The notes: a model not told the origin generated them from the letters alone. A stretch of DNA of 64,000 nucleotides from Kineosporiaceae bacterium (GCA_016713225.1 JADJPO010000001.1:434001-498000), one strand, 5' to 3'; counted from the first letter of the stretch, positions 1 through 8,280 are shown. Program-made: numbers and translations.

Positions 1-21
1 GACCCGTCGATAACCCTGACC

Positions 22-364
22 TCAGCTGTGAGGCGGCCCGGCGTCGACGACCTCAGCGAGAGGTCGAGTGGGTCGTGGTGGATCAGCGACTCCATCCACC
101 ACGTTGCCCCCGCCTTGGCGAGGGCGGGGAGGTTGACCGTGACGGGATCGCCCCAGGCTGGCTGGCGTTCCCGGAGACGGCGCTGCCGAAGGGTCGCTCC
201 GGCGGCAGCCCTGCCTCGCGCAGCCGCTCCACCAGGCGCCGCACGTCATGCGGCGTGAGGGGGTCACGCCCGCGGTTGGGGAAGATGCCGTCGTGGCAGG
301 TGGCGCGAGCGAAGGGGCGCAGGTAGAGCCCGCACTGCAGAGGGAATCCGTCATCCGCTCTCAT
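22..364 (-). pseudogene. remnant of an LLM-class (luciferase-like, F420-type) oxidoreductase
   Basis: Only the C-terminal third of a luciferase-like monooxygenase can be read, and only by changing frame twice. From 364 downward one frame gives FARATCHDGIFPN followed by a DVRRLVERLREAGL helix and SAVSGNA. Near position 165 the reading must move to another frame for LPALAKAGATWWMES, a typical LLM C-terminal segment. Near position 65 it must move again to end in EVVDAGPPHS and a TGA at 22-24. The N-terminal two thirds are absent, because dhaM occupies the bases just upstream. Similarity to the LLM family is my recognition of these motifs, not a search. Two indels in 200 bases suggest a decayed gene; sequencing error is the alternative. 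Confidence 0.5.
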
Positions 365-383
365 CTCGCCCTGCGGCCGTGGC

Positions 384-803
384 TCACGCCTGGAGGCGTA
401 CCTGTTTCGGGTGCAAGGCATTCGCTGCGACCTCGGCCACGGCGGCCAGCGATGCGCCGGTGGCGGCGGTCACCGCAGCCATCACCAAGCCCTCGACCAG
501 GGGGCCGGGGGACAGCACCACCCGTTCACGCAACCCTGCGTCGTCCACGAGGTCGAGTGCGAGGTCGGCCGACAGTACGGCGCTGCCGAGGTCCATCAAC
601 ACCACGACGCCGTCACCACCGGAGGCGGCATCGGCCGCCGTGATGGCGGCCGCGATGGCGGTGGCATCGGTGCCGAACGTGGTCTCGTCGAGCCCTGCGG
701 CCAGCTCGATCGGGGGACGGCGCGAGGTCAGCATCTGCTCAGCGAGCGTCAACGCTGCGCGAGCCAAGGCCCGGCTGTGGCTCACCACCACCAAACCGAC
801 CAC
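384..803 (-). CDS. dhaM: PTS-dependent dihydroxyacetone kinase, phosphotransferase subunit DhaM
   Basis: A 139-residue EIIA-mannose-like protein, third gene of the dhaKLM operon. It passes phosphate from HPr to the ADP tightly bound in DhaL, so that DhaL can phosphorylate dihydroxyacetone held by DhaK. His9 in VVVSHS is the expected phospho-accepting residue. Only the EIIA domain is present; the longer enterobacterial form also carries HPr-like and EI-like domains, so this one should depend on the general HPr and EI, which are encoded at 60943-61212 and 59236-60936. The start is GTG at 803, 3 bases after the dhaL stop and without a strong ribosome binding site, which suggests translational coupling. 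Confidence 0.93.
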   Translation of the reverse strand: MVGLVVVSHSRALARAALTLAEQMLTSRRPPIELAAGLDETTFGTDATAIAAAITAADAASGGDGVVVLMDLGSAVLSADLALDLVDDAGLRERVVLSPGPLVEGLVMAAVTAATGASLAAVAEVAANALHPKQVRLQA

Positions 804-806
804 GGC

Positions 807-1478
807 TCAGCCGTTCCCGGGTGAGCCGGAGGTGGTGACCAGCGAGTCGGCAGCCGCCCTGAGCAACAGCGCCATCGACGTCGCTCCCGGATCCTGATGT
901 CCCACACTGCGTTCGCCGAGATAGCTGGCCCGGCCCTTGCGGGCGAGCATCGGAACCGTGGCATCGCGCCCGGCCACGGCGGCAGTGGCCGCCACCTCGA
1001 GCATCGAGCCGAGACCCTCGCCGGCCGACACGGCTGATTCAGCGGCGAGACATGCCGGTTCCAGGGCGTCGACCAGAGTCTTGTCGCCCAGATCGGCCTT
1101 GCCGCGAGCCCGGACGCCGTCCAGCCCGGCTCGTAACGCCCCCGCGAACCCGTTGGCGTCCAGGGATTCCGAGGCGCCGGCCGCGCCAGCCATGCGCAGG
1201 AACAGAGTGCCGTAGAGCGGCCCGCTGGCTCCGCCGACGGTACTCACCAGTTTCATGCCGGCCGATTTCAGGACGGCCGCAGGCGTTGTCGACCCATCGC
1301 CCGCCGCGTCCAGCTCGGCGACCACGGCGCTGAACCCACGGTCGAGGTTGAGCCCGTGGTCGGCGTCCCCGATGGCAGAGTCCAACGCCGTCAGGGCATC
1401 TCGCTCCAGGTGTACCAGTCGGGCGGCCTCACGAAGCCAGCGGTCGACAGCCGCGGCGTCGATGCTCTCGCCGGTCAT
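807..1478 (-). CDS. dhaL: dihydroxyacetone kinase ADP-binding subunit DhaL
   Basis: A 223-residue DhaL protein that carries the nucleotide-binding site of the PTS-type dihydroxyacetone kinase. The metal-binding aspartates are seen in SAIGDADHG (Asp33, Asp38, Asp40 counted from the chosen start), followed by a glycine-rich segment with STVGGASGP and a C-terminal HQDPGATSM motif. Start chosen at ATG 1478, with GGTGGGG at a normal distance. A GTG at 1484 overlapping the dhaK stop is the alternative and would add two residues. The gene sits between dhaK and dhaM with almost no spacing, so the three are certainly cotranscribed. Confidence 0.93.
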   Translation of the reverse strand: MTGESIDAAAVDRWLREAARLVHLERDALTALDSAIGDADHGLNLDRGFSAVVAELDAAGDGSTTPAAVLKSAGMKLVSTVGGASGPLYGTLFLRMAGAAGASESLDANGFAGALRAGLDGVRARGKADLGDKTLVDALEPACLAAESAVSAGEGLGSMLEVAATAAVAGRDATVPMLARKGRASYLGERSVGHQDPGATSMALLLRAAADSLVTTSGSPGNG

Positions 1479-1480
1479 CG

Positions 1481-2476
1481 TCACATTCCCCACCGCAGTG
1501 CGGGCGTGTCCACCGGCGCGTCCCACAGGCCGAGCAGGTCGTCGTCCGCGCGCAGCAGGGTCACCGAGCAACCGGCCATGTCGAGGCTGGTCACATAGGG
1601 GCCGACCAGGTTGCGTGCCACGGTGACCCCGGCGGCCGAGAGCAATTCGGCCACCTCGTGGTAGATCAGGTACAGCTCGATCAGCGGCGTGCCCCCGAGC
1701 CCGTTGACGAACAGCAGCGCCGGCGCTCCGGTGAAGTCCAGATCGGCGAGGATCGGCTCGACCAGCATCGCGGCCACCTCCCGGCCCGAGGCCAGCGGCA
1801 CGCGTCGCCGTCCGGGCTCGCCGTGGATGCCGATGCCGAGTTCCATCTGATCCTCGGGGAGGTCGAACGTCGGGTGACCGACGGCCGGCACGGTGCACGA
1901 GGTCAGCGCCACGCCCATGCTGCGCACCGAGGCGTTCACTCGTAGCGCCAGGTCGGTGACCTCGGTCAGTGATCGGCCCTGGGCCGCCGCGGCCCCGGCG
2001 ATCTTCTCGACCAGCAGCGTGCCGCCGACGCCGCGCCGGCCCGCGGTCCAGGTGCTGTCCTGCACCGCCACGTCATCGTCGATCACCACCGAGGCGACCT
2101 CGATCCCGGCGTCCGCCGCGAACTCGGCCGCCATCTCGAAGTTCATCACGTCGCCGGTGTAGTTCTTGACGATGTGCAGCACGCCGGCGCCGCCGTCCAC
2201 GGCCGTGGTCGCTGCCAGGATCTGGTCGGGCACGGGCGAGGTGAACACCTCACCGGCGCACGCGGCGTCCAGCATGCCGACCCCGACGAAGCCCGCGTGC
2301 AGTGGCTCGTGGCCCGATCCGCCGCCCGACACGAGCGCGACCTTGCCGGCGACCGGAGCATCGCCGCGCGAGACCACCTTGTGTTCGAGATCGACCCGCA
2401 GCCTCGGGTGCGCCGCGGCCATGCCCCGCAAGGCGTCGGTGACGATCTCGGCCGGGTCGTTGACGAGCTTCTTCAT
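1481..2476 (-). CDS. dhaK: dihydroxyacetone kinase substrate-binding subunit DhaK
   Basis: A 331-residue DhaK, the subunit that binds dihydroxyacetone covalently. His218 lies in GIGIHGEPG and His56 in GGGSGHEP; both numbers match the catalytic histidines of the E. coli protein, which supports the chosen start. That start is ATG 2476, with GGAG six bases upstream; ATG 2482 is too close to the ribosome binding site. The gene opens the minus-strand operon dhaK-dhaL-dhaM. The product is dihydroxyacetone phosphate, which enters glycolysis. No DhaR/DhaS-type regulator is adjacent. Confidence 0.95.
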   Translation of the reverse strand: MKKLVNDPAEIVTDALRGMAAAHPRLRVDLEHKVVSRGDAPVAGKVALVSGGGSGHEPLHAGFVGVGMLDAACAGEVFTSPVPDQILAATTAVDGGAGVLHIVKNYTGDVMNFEMAAEFAADAGIEVASVVIDDDVAVQDSTWTAGRRGVGGTLLVEKIAGAAAAQGRSLTEVTDLALRVNASVRSMGVALTSCTVPAVGHPTFDLPEDQMELGIGIHGEPGRRRVPLASGREVAAMLVEPILADLDFTGAPALLFVNGLGGTPLIELYLIYHEVAELLSAAGVTVARNLVGPYVTSLDMAGCSVTLLRADDDLLGLWDAPVDTPALRWGM

Positions 2477-2555
2477 CGCCATCTCCAAAGGTCGGCAGCC
2501 GGCTGACGCGAGAGGATGCGGGCACCAGCATGCACCCGCTCGCGGAGGTCGATAC

Positions 2556-2993
2556 ATGGATCAGCGCCTGAGCTTCATCACCCTCGCGGTCGACGACCTG
2601 GACGCCGCGCGGCGGTTCTACGTCGACGGGTTGGGGTGGCGATCCGACCTCGACGTGCCCGGAGAGGTGCTGATGTTCCGGGTGGCCGAGCGCGTGGTGC
2701 TCTCGCTGTGGAGCGCGACCGGATTCGAGGCCGAGGTGGGCCCGATCCGGCGCGGTGACGGCATCGTGCCGATCACGCTGGCACACAACGTGTCCTCGCC
2801 GTCCGAGGTGGACGCCGTGCTCGAGGCGGCCGGAGCGGCCGGTGCACGCCACGTGCGAGCCGGGGAGCACCGGGACTGGGGCGGCTACTCGGGCTACTTC
2901 GCCGACCCCAGCGGGTTCCGGTGGGAGGTGGCCTTCAACCCCGGGCCGATCGGTCAGAGCGTCATTCCTTGCCGTCCGGCAGCACCAGGTTGA
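2556..2993 (+). CDS. VOC-superfamily (glyoxalase/bleomycin-resistance-like) protein
   Basis: A 145-residue vicinal-oxygen-chelate fold protein with the usual two beta-alpha-beta-beta-beta modules: FITLAVDDLDAARRFYVDGLGW at the N-terminus and GGYSGYFADPSGFRWEVAFNP at the C-terminus. The substrate cannot be told. Start at ATG 2556 with GGAGG about 7 bases upstream. It diverges from dhaK with only about 80 bases between the starts, so promoter or regulator sharing with the dha operon is possible; a methylglyoxal-type role beside dihydroxyacetone metabolism is only a guess. Its 3' end overlaps the convergent membrane-protein gene by 32 bases. Confidence 0.8.
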   Translation: MDQRLSFITLAVDDLDAARRFYVDGLGWRSDLDVPGEVLMFRVAERVVLSLWSATGFEAEVGPIRRGDGIVPITLAHNVSSPSEVDAVLEAAGAAGARHVRAGEHRDWGGYSGYFADPSGFRWEVAFNPGPIGQSVIPCRPAAPG

Positions 2994-3345
2994 GCACCAT
3001 GCTGACGAACGTCACCACGACGGCGGCACCGATGGTGGACCAGAAGAACGGTCCGGAACTGAACGAGATGCCGAGCGAGTCCGACAACCAGTCGGTGAGT
3101 TCGAGCATCAACGCGTTCACCACGAACGCGAACAACCCGAGGCTGAGCACGTAGAAGGGGAACGCCAGCACCTTCACGATCGGCTTGACGAGCGCATTCA
3201 TCACCCCGAACACGGCGCCCAGCACCAGCAGGGTCACCACGCGCCCGGTGGTGTCGGCGGCGGTGACATCGACCTGAGGGACGACGAGCGTGGCGACCCA
3301 GATCGCCAGCGCGTTGACCACGACCTTGATCGCGAGAGACTTCAC
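2962..3345 (-). CDS. phage-holin-family IV small membrane protein
   Basis: A 127-residue integral membrane protein with about four hydrophobic helices. The FGVMNALVKPIVKVLAFP and NALMLELTDWL segments are typical of the family annotated as phage holin family IV (PF04020), which is widespread in actinobacterial chromosomes and is not tied to prophage. Its function is unknown. There is no phage gene nearby. Start taken at GTG 3345 with GAG-rich sequence about 10 bases upstream. The last 32 bases overlap the 3' end of the convergent VOC gene. Confidence 0.75.
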   Translation of the reverse strand: MKSLAIKVVVNALAIWVATLVVPQVDVTAADTTGRVVTLLVLGAVFGVMNALVKPIVKVLAFPFYVLSLGLFAFVVNALMLELTDWLSDSLGISFSSGPFFWSTIGAAVVVTFVSMVLNLVLPDGKE

Positions 3346-3403
3346 GATCGCATTCTCGCAAGGTCGGCCTCGCTCGGCCACCGCTGGTCCTGATCGGAGA
3401 GAT

Positions 3404-3421
3404 CGGCATGGTCTGATGCCG
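3404..3421. promoter_or_regulatory. palindrome upstream of the hydroxyproline cluster
   Basis: An inverted repeat CGGCAT-6 bases-ATGCCG lies 30 bases ahead of the first gene of the hydroxyproline cluster (ATG 3452). Its size fits a dimeric GntR- or IclR-type operator. No cognate regulator gene is seen in the cluster, so the assignment is tentative. Confidence 0.3.
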
Positions 3422-3451
3422 CAGCCTGCCGCTGCGTGATACGAACGCCCC

Positions 3452-4621
3452 ATGAGCTCGCCCGATGTGGTGGTGATCGGCGCCGGCATCGTCGGAGCGG
3501 CGTGTGCGCTGGCGGCGGCCCGGGCCGGGTTGGCGGTGACCGTCCTCGATCGCGGCACGATCTTCGGTGGTGCGAGTAGTGGCGGTGAGGGCAATCTGCT
3601 GGTCTCGGACAAACCGGCCGGGCCCGAGCTGGCTCTGGCGCAGCACTCCCTGGCGCACTGGGACGAGGTGAGCGAACACCTGGCCGAGGTGACCGGTCTG
3701 CCGGGCGGCGGCATCGAGCTGGAGCGCAAGGGCGGCCTGATGATCGCCGCCGGCGCCGCCACCCTGACCCGGCTGGAGGAGATCGCCGCCGGCCAACGGG
3801 GCATGGGGATCGAGGCCTCGACGGTGAGCGCCGAGGGGTTGCGCGAGCTCGAACCCCACCTGGCGCACGGCTTGGCGGGCGGCATGCTCTACCCCCAGGA
3901 CGGCCAGCTGCAGCCGATGCTCGCCACCGCCACGTTGCTGGCCGCCGCGCGCCGGCTGGGTGCGGTGGTGCGCACCCACGTCGAGGTGACCGGGTTCCTT
4001 CGCCGGGGCAGCCGGGTGGTCGGGGTCGAGCTGTCCGGTGGCGCCCGCATCGAGTGCGCTCACGTGGTCAACGCCGCCGGGGCCTGGGCGCAGCCGCTGG
4101 CCGCCCTGGCCGGGGTGAACGTGCCGGTGCTGCCGCGGCGCGGCGTCGTCCTGGTCACCCAACCGCTTCCGCCGCTGATCCGGCGCAAGGTGTATGCCGC
4201 CGAGTACCTGTCCACCGTGGCCAGCGACGCGGCCGGCCTCGAGTCGAGTGCCGTGGTCGAGGGGACGCCGTCCGGCACCGTGCTGATCGGCGCCAGCCGC
4301 GAACGCGTGGGGTTCGATCCGGGGATGCCGGTGCCCGTCGTCCGGCGGTTGGCCACTCAGGCCGTCGCCTTGTTCCCGGTGCTCGCCGGTGCCCGGCTGT
4401 TGCGGACCTACCGGGGCTACCGGCCGTACTCACCCGACCACCTGCCGGTGATCGGTGAGGACCCACGCGCCCCGGGGCTGGTGCACGCGTGTGGTCACGA
4501 GGGCGCCGGCGTGGCCCTGGCCGCGGGCACCGGTCAGCTGGTGGCCGAGATCCTCACCGGTGCCCCGCCGAGCGCGGACCTGGCATCGGTGCGGCCCGAA
4601 CGCTTCGAGGGGGCGGCGTGA
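3452..4621 (+). CDS. FAD-dependent oxidoreductase, probable D-hydroxyproline dehydrogenase beta subunit (HcnC/SoxB-like)
   Basis: A 389-residue DAO-family flavoprotein. An N-terminal dinucleotide-binding motif VVVIGAGIVGAACA is at residues 6-19, and the C-terminal FAD-contact segment reads GYRPYSPDHLPVIGEDP with GHEGAGVALAAGTG. It resembles the beta (amino-acid-oxidising) subunit of HcnABC-like amino acid dehydrogenases. In the trans-4-hydroxy-L-proline pathway that role is oxidation of cis-4-hydroxy-D-proline to pyrroline-4-hydroxy-2-carboxylate. The stop overlaps the start of the next gene (GTGA, 4618-4621), which encodes the electron-transfer partner. The downstream deaminase, epimerase and semialdehyde dehydrogenase support the substrate; the family alone would also allow D-proline or sarcosine. 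Confidence 0.82.
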   Translation: MSSPDVVVIGAGIVGAACALAAARAGLAVTVLDRGTIFGGASSGGEGNLLVSDKPAGPELALAQHSLAHWDEVSEHLAEVTGLPGGGIELERKGGLMIAAGAATLTRLEEIAAGQRGMGIEASTVSAEGLRELEPHLAHGLAGGMLYPQDGQLQPMLATATLLAAARRLGAVVRTHVEVTGFLRRGSRVVGVELSGGARIECAHVVNAAGAWAQPLAALAGVNVPVLPRRGVVLVTQPLPPLIRRKVYAAEYLSTVASDAAGLESSAVVEGTPSGTVLIGASRERVGFDPGMPVPVVRRLATQAVALFPVLAGARLLRTYRGYRPYSPDHLPVIGEDPRAPGLVHACGHEGAGVALAAGTGQLVAEILTGAPPSADLASVRPERFEGAA

Positions 4622-6357
4622 GCACGGGGTGGTTCGATTTCGACGGTCGGCGGGTTCCCTTCGAGCCGGGCCAGAGCGTCGGTGCCGCGCTGTGGGCGGC
4701 GGGTGACCATGTGCTGCGCACCACCCGGGTCGCCGGCTCGCCCCGCGGGGTGTTCTGCGGCATCGGGATCTGTCACGACTGCCTGGTCGTGATCGATGGG
4801 GTCGGTGACCAGCGGGCCTGCATCACTCCGGCCGCGGCGGGCATGTCTGTCGTACCGCAGTCCGGCGCAGCCCTTCCCCCCGCAGTCGATACCACCTCGG
4901 AACAGATTCCCCTCGAAGAGGTCTCGACCGACGTGGTGGTCATCGGCGGTGGCCCTGCGGGGATGGCCGCCGCAGCTGCTGCCGCGGCCGACGGCGCCAA
5001 GGTGGTGCTCCTGGACGCCGAGGCGCGCCTGGGCGGCCAGTACTGGCGTCATGGCCCGGACGGTTTCGGCCCCCATCATCACGGCGTGGAGGCCTGGCAC
5101 ACCCTCGAGGTGGCGGTCAGCGGTGCGGCGGCCATCGGCCTGCTGCGTCACCGGCCCCGGCACCGCGTGTGGCGGCTCGACGTGACCGCAGTGCCCGGCC
5201 GGGTGGTGGTCCACGCCCTCGACGGCGGCACGCAGCGGCCCGACGGCCCCGGCGAGCGAGCGGTCACGTTCACGGCGTCCGCCGTGGTCGTGGCCACCGG
5301 GGCGCACGACCGGGTGTTGCCGTTCCCCGGCTGGGACCTGCCGGGCGTGCTCAGCGCCGGTGGTGCCCAGGCGCTGCTGAAGGAACACCGGGTGTTGCCC
5401 GGGCGGCGGGTCGTGGTGGCAGGCACCGGCCCGTTCCTGGTGTCGTTGGCCGCCGGTCTGGTGCAGGCCGGGGCCGAGGTCGCGGCGGTGTTCGAGGCCG
5501 GTGACGGCCGGGCCTGGGCGCGTCGCTGGCGCACGGCGACCGCCGTCCCGCAGGTGCTGCTCGAGGCCGCGCAGTACGCCACCATCCTTGCGCGGCAACG
5601 GGTTCCGGTCCGTCCCCGGCACGCCGTGGTCTCAGCGCGGGGGCGTGATCGACTGGAGGCCGTGGAGGTGATGCGGCTGACCGGCGATGGTCATCTGGTG
5701 CCAGGGTCGGCGCGCTGGGTACGGGCTGATGCGCTGGCCGTCGGCTGGGGGTTCACCCCTCGTCTCGAGCTGGCCCAGCAGGCCGGGTGCACCGTGGGGG
5801 CCTCGCACCTGATCGCCCACGCCGATACCCCGGCCGTGGTCGCCGACGCCGAGGGCCGCACCGGCGTGGCGGGCGTGTTCGTGGCCGGCGAGGTCGCGGG
5901 TGTCGGTGGTGCCGCACTGGCCCAGGTGACGGGTCGCCTGGCCGGGGCTGCCGCCGCGGCTCGGGCACGCGGCGTCCCCAGTGCCCCGGATGGCGCGGAC
6001 CTGGCCCGCCGTCGCAAGCTCGCCGCCTTCGCGGCCACGATGCACCTGGCGCACCCGGTGCGGCCCGCCTGGCTCGAGGCGGTCACGCCGCAGACGGTGA
6101 TGTGTCGCTGCGAAGAGGTGGACGCCGAGCGGCTGCGCGGCGTCGTCCGGGAGCTGGGTGCCACCGACGCCCGGACCGCCAAACTGTTGAGCCGATGCGG
6201 CATGGGCTGGTGTCAGGGACGGATCTGCGGCGAGGGAGTCGACCGCCTGGTGGCCGATGCCACCGGACGGCGCTCGGGGCAGTTCGTCGACCCGCGCCCT
6301 GTTGCGGCGGCCCCACGACTGGCATCATTGGTCGAATCATCCGACGAATCACTCTGA
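4618..6357 (+). CDS. fused electron-transfer subunit of D-hydroxyproline dehydrogenase: [2Fe-2S] + FAD/NAD + BFD-like [2Fe-2S]
   Basis: A 579-residue fusion. Residues 1-75 are a ferredoxin-like domain with Cys47, Cys52, Cys55 and Cys68 (the HcnA-like gamma subunit). A pyridine-nucleotide disulfide oxidoreductase domain follows, with VVIGGGPAGMAAAA near residue 105 and VVVAGTGPFLVSLAAGL in the second nucleotide-binding fold (the HcnB-like alpha subunit). The C-terminal part has a BFD-like cluster with CRC near residue 500 and CGMGWCQGRICG. In many bacteria alpha and gamma are separate genes. GTG start at 4618 overlaps the upstream stop by 4 bases, so the two subunits are translationally coupled. 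The protein should pass electrons from the beta subunit to the respiratory chain. Confidence 0.85.
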   Translation: MSTGWFDFDGRRVPFEPGQSVGAALWAAGDHVLRTTRVAGSPRGVFCGIGICHDCLVVIDGVGDQRACITPAAAGMSVVPQSGAALPPAVDTTSEQIPLEEVSTDVVVIGGGPAGMAAAAAAAADGAKVVLLDAEARLGGQYWRHGPDGFGPHHHGVEAWHTLEVAVSGAAAIGLLRHRPRHRVWRLDVTAVPGRVVVHALDGGTQRPDGPGERAVTFTASAVVVATGAHDRVLPFPGWDLPGVLSAGGAQALLKEHRVLPGRRVVVAGTGPFLVSLAAGLVQAGAEVAAVFEAGDGRAWARRWRTATAVPQVLLEAAQYATILARQRVPVRPRHAVVSARGRDRLEAVEVMRLTGDGHLVPGSARWVRADALAVGWGFTPRLELAQQAGCTVGASHLIAHADTPAVVADAEGRTGVAGVFVAGEVAGVGGAALAQVTGRLAGAAAAARARGVPSAPDGADLARRRKLAAFAATMHLAHPVRPAWLEAVTPQTVMCRCEEVDAERLRGVVRELGATDARTAKLLSRCGMGWCQGRICGEGVDRLVADATGRRSGQFVDPRPVAAAPRLASLVESSDESL

Positions 6358-6370
6358 ATCGAGGGTTGCC

Positions 6371-7306
6371 GTGACCGAGACTCCCTGGCGTGGCGTGCTC
6401 GTGGCCACCGCGCTTCCGCTGCGTCCGGCCGGTGGCGACGCGCTGGCGGTCGACCTCGACGGCTACGCCGACCACCTGCGCTGGCTCGCGGCGAACGGGT
6501 GCGACGGCGTCGTGCCCAACGGGTCGCTGGGTGAGTACCAGACCCTGACGGACGACGAGCGTGCCGCCGTGGCGCGTACCGCCGGTGAGGTCGCCGCCGA
6601 GCTGATCGCCGCGGGCACCCCGTTCGTGGTCATGCCCGGTGTGGCCGCCTATGGTGCGCGGGAATCGGCCCGGTGGGTCGAGCAGGCCGCCGAGGCCGGC
6701 GCCCCGTGTGCGATGTTGTTGCCGCCCAACGCGTATCGCGCCGATGAGCGGGCCGTGATGGAGCACTATCGCGAGGTTGCCCGGGTCGGCCTGCCGATCG
6801 TGGCGTACAACAACCCCTATGACACCAAGGTCGATCTGACCCCGGCGTTGCTCGCCCGACTGCACGGTGAGGGACTGATCGTCGCCGTCAAGGAGTTCAG
6901 TGGCGACGTCCGGCGGGCCTATGAACTGGCCGAACTCGCGCCGGGTCTGGACCTGCTGGTCGGGTCCGACGACGTCACGCTCGAGCTGGCCCTGGCCGGC
7001 GCGGTCGGCTGGGTGGCCGGCTACCCCAATGCCCTGCCCCGGGCGAGCATGGACCTGTGGCGCGCGAGCCTGGCCGCGGCGTCCGATGGATCGAGGCTGA
7101 GCGAGGCGATGCCGCTCTACCGGGCGCTGCACCCGTTGCTCCGTTGGGACTCGAAAACCGAGTTCGTGCAGGCGATCAAGCTGTCGATGGACATGGCCGG
7201 ACGCTACGGCGGCCCGTGCCGTCCGCCCCGTCAACCGCTGCTGCCCGAGCAGGAGGCCGCGGTCCGCACGGCCACGCAGGCAGCCCAGGACGCCGGGCTG
7301 CGCTGA
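6371..7306 (+). CDS. DapA-family deaminase, probable 1-pyrroline-4-hydroxy-2-carboxylate deaminase
   Basis: A 311-residue (beta/alpha)8 protein of the dihydrodipicolinate synthase family. The Schiff-base lysine is Lys174 in AVKEFSGD and the catalytic tyrosine lies in YNNPYD; PNGSLGEYQTL replaces the usual GTTGE-type loop, as expected for family members with other substrates. In hydroxyproline breakdown this enzyme deaminates pyrroline-4-hydroxy-2-carboxylate to 2-oxoglutarate semialdehyde. GTG start at 6371 has GAGGG 5 bases upstream and follows the dehydrogenase gene by 13 bases, consistent with one operon. Without the neighbours a general aldolase/deaminase call would be all one could say. 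Confidence 0.83.
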   Translation: MTETPWRGVLVATALPLRPAGGDALAVDLDGYADHLRWLAANGCDGVVPNGSLGEYQTLTDDERAAVARTAGEVAAELIAAGTPFVVMPGVAAYGARESARWVEQAAEAGAPCAMLLPPNAYRADERAVMEHYREVARVGLPIVAYNNPYDTKVDLTPALLARLHGEGLIVAVKEFSGDVRRAYELAELAPGLDLLVGSDDVTLELALAGAVGWVAGYPNALPRASMDLWRASLAAASDGSRLSEAMPLYRALHPLLRWDSKTEFVQAIKLSMDMAGRYGGPCRPPRQPLLPEQEAAVRTATQAAQDAGLR

Positions 7307-7425
7307 GGAGTTCTCGAGGATTCCTTGACCTTCCCGGCATCGTCGCCGGGGGAGCCGGGCAGGCATAATCGTCAACGTTCGTGGCAATCAGTGCACACGT
7401 CGACGACGGCAGGCAGGGTCACCTC

Positions 7426-8250
7426 ATGTCAGCAGGCCAGCACGGATCCTCCGGACTGGGCGATCACCGCGGTGTGGTGCAGATCGACACCTCGGTGGCT
7501 CATCCGGCCCGGGTGTACGACTACTGGCTCGGGGGCAAGGACAACTACCCCGCCGATCGAGAGGCCGCCGAGGCGGTCATCCGGGCCAACCCCGGCATCG
7601 TGCCCGGCGTGCGCGCCAATCGGGCCTTCCTGGTGCGGGCCGTCGAGTACCTGGTGAGAGAGGCCGGGATCTCTCAGATCCTCGATCTGGGAACAGGTTT
7701 GCCCGCGGCCAACAACGTGCACGAGGTGGCCCAGGCGATCGCGCCGGACACCCGCGTGGTCTATGTCGACAACGATCCGATCGTGTTGGTGCACGCCCAT
7801 GCGCTGCTCGTCGGCAGTCCGGGCACCATCGCCTACCTGGATGCCGATCTGCGGGACCCGGCCGCGGTGCTGCGGCGGGCGGCCGAGACCCTCGACCTCG
7901 ACCGTCCGGTCGGCTTGTTGTTGCTGATGACGCTGCAGTTCTTGATGGACGACGCCCACGATCTGGTGCGCGACCTGGTTGCGGCCCTCGCCCCCGGCAG
8001 CTACCTGGTGGTCTCGCACCCGATGCGGGACGACGAGGTCGGCATCGCCAACGCTGCCACCTCGAAGTACAACGAGAAGGTGGGGACGCAGATGAAGCGG
8101 CGCACCCGCGACGAGATCACGGCGTTCTTCGAGGGCCTCGACCTGATCGAGCCCGGGGTGGTCTCACTGAACGAGTGGCGTCCGGCGCCGGGCACCTCCG
8201 CGTCGGTGGACTACTCGCCGGCGCTGTGTGGTGTCGCCCGCAAGCCCTGA
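7426..8250 (+). CDS. SAM-dependent methyltransferase, DUF574/Methyltransf_19 family
   Basis: A 274-residue protein of the actinobacterial methyltransferase family formerly DUF574 (PF04672). Typical landmarks are IDTSVAHPARVYDYWLGGKDN near the N-terminus, ILDLGTGLP as the SAM-binding loop, VVYVDNDPIVLVHA after strand 2, and LAPGSYLVVSH. These proteins are abundant in actinomycetes and mostly have no known substrate. Start chosen at ATG 7426 with AGGCAGGG 7 bases upstream; an in-frame GTG at 7381 would add 15 residues. It lies inside the hydroxyproline cluster in the same orientation, after a 119-base gap, but nothing in the family links it to that pathway. Confidence 0.88.
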   Translation: MSAGQHGSSGLGDHRGVVQIDTSVAHPARVYDYWLGGKDNYPADREAAEAVIRANPGIVPGVRANRAFLVRAVEYLVREAGISQILDLGTGLPAANNVHEVAQAIAPDTRVVYVDNDPIVLVHAHALLVGSPGTIAYLDADLRDPAAVLRRAAETLDLDRPVGLLLLMTLQFLMDDAHDLVRDLVAALAPGSYLVVSHPMRDDEVGIANAATSKYNEKVGTQMKRRTRDEITAFFEGLDLIEPGVVSLNEWRPAPGTSASVDYSPALCGVARKP

Positions 8251-8267
8251 GAGCGCCGCGGCGACCG

Positions 8268-8273
8268 TAGAGT
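8268..8273 (+). promoter_or_regulatory. candidate -10 element of a leaderless promoter (epimerase gene)
   Basis: TAGAGT, followed by exactly seven bases and then the ATG at 8281. With normal -10 to start-site spacing, transcription would begin at or within a base or two of the start codon. The same arrangement recurs at six or more other genes in the window. Confidence 0.45.
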
Positions 8274-8280
8274 GCCGCCC

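Noticed and set aside
2507..2544. Imperfect inverted repeat between dhaK and the VOC gene
   Set aside because: Arms are short, interrupted and GC-rich and overlap the VOC ribosome binding site; too weak to call an operator.
2962..3345. Holin-family gene as evidence of a prophage
   Set aside because: No other phage gene is nearby and this family is common in actinobacterial chromosomes.
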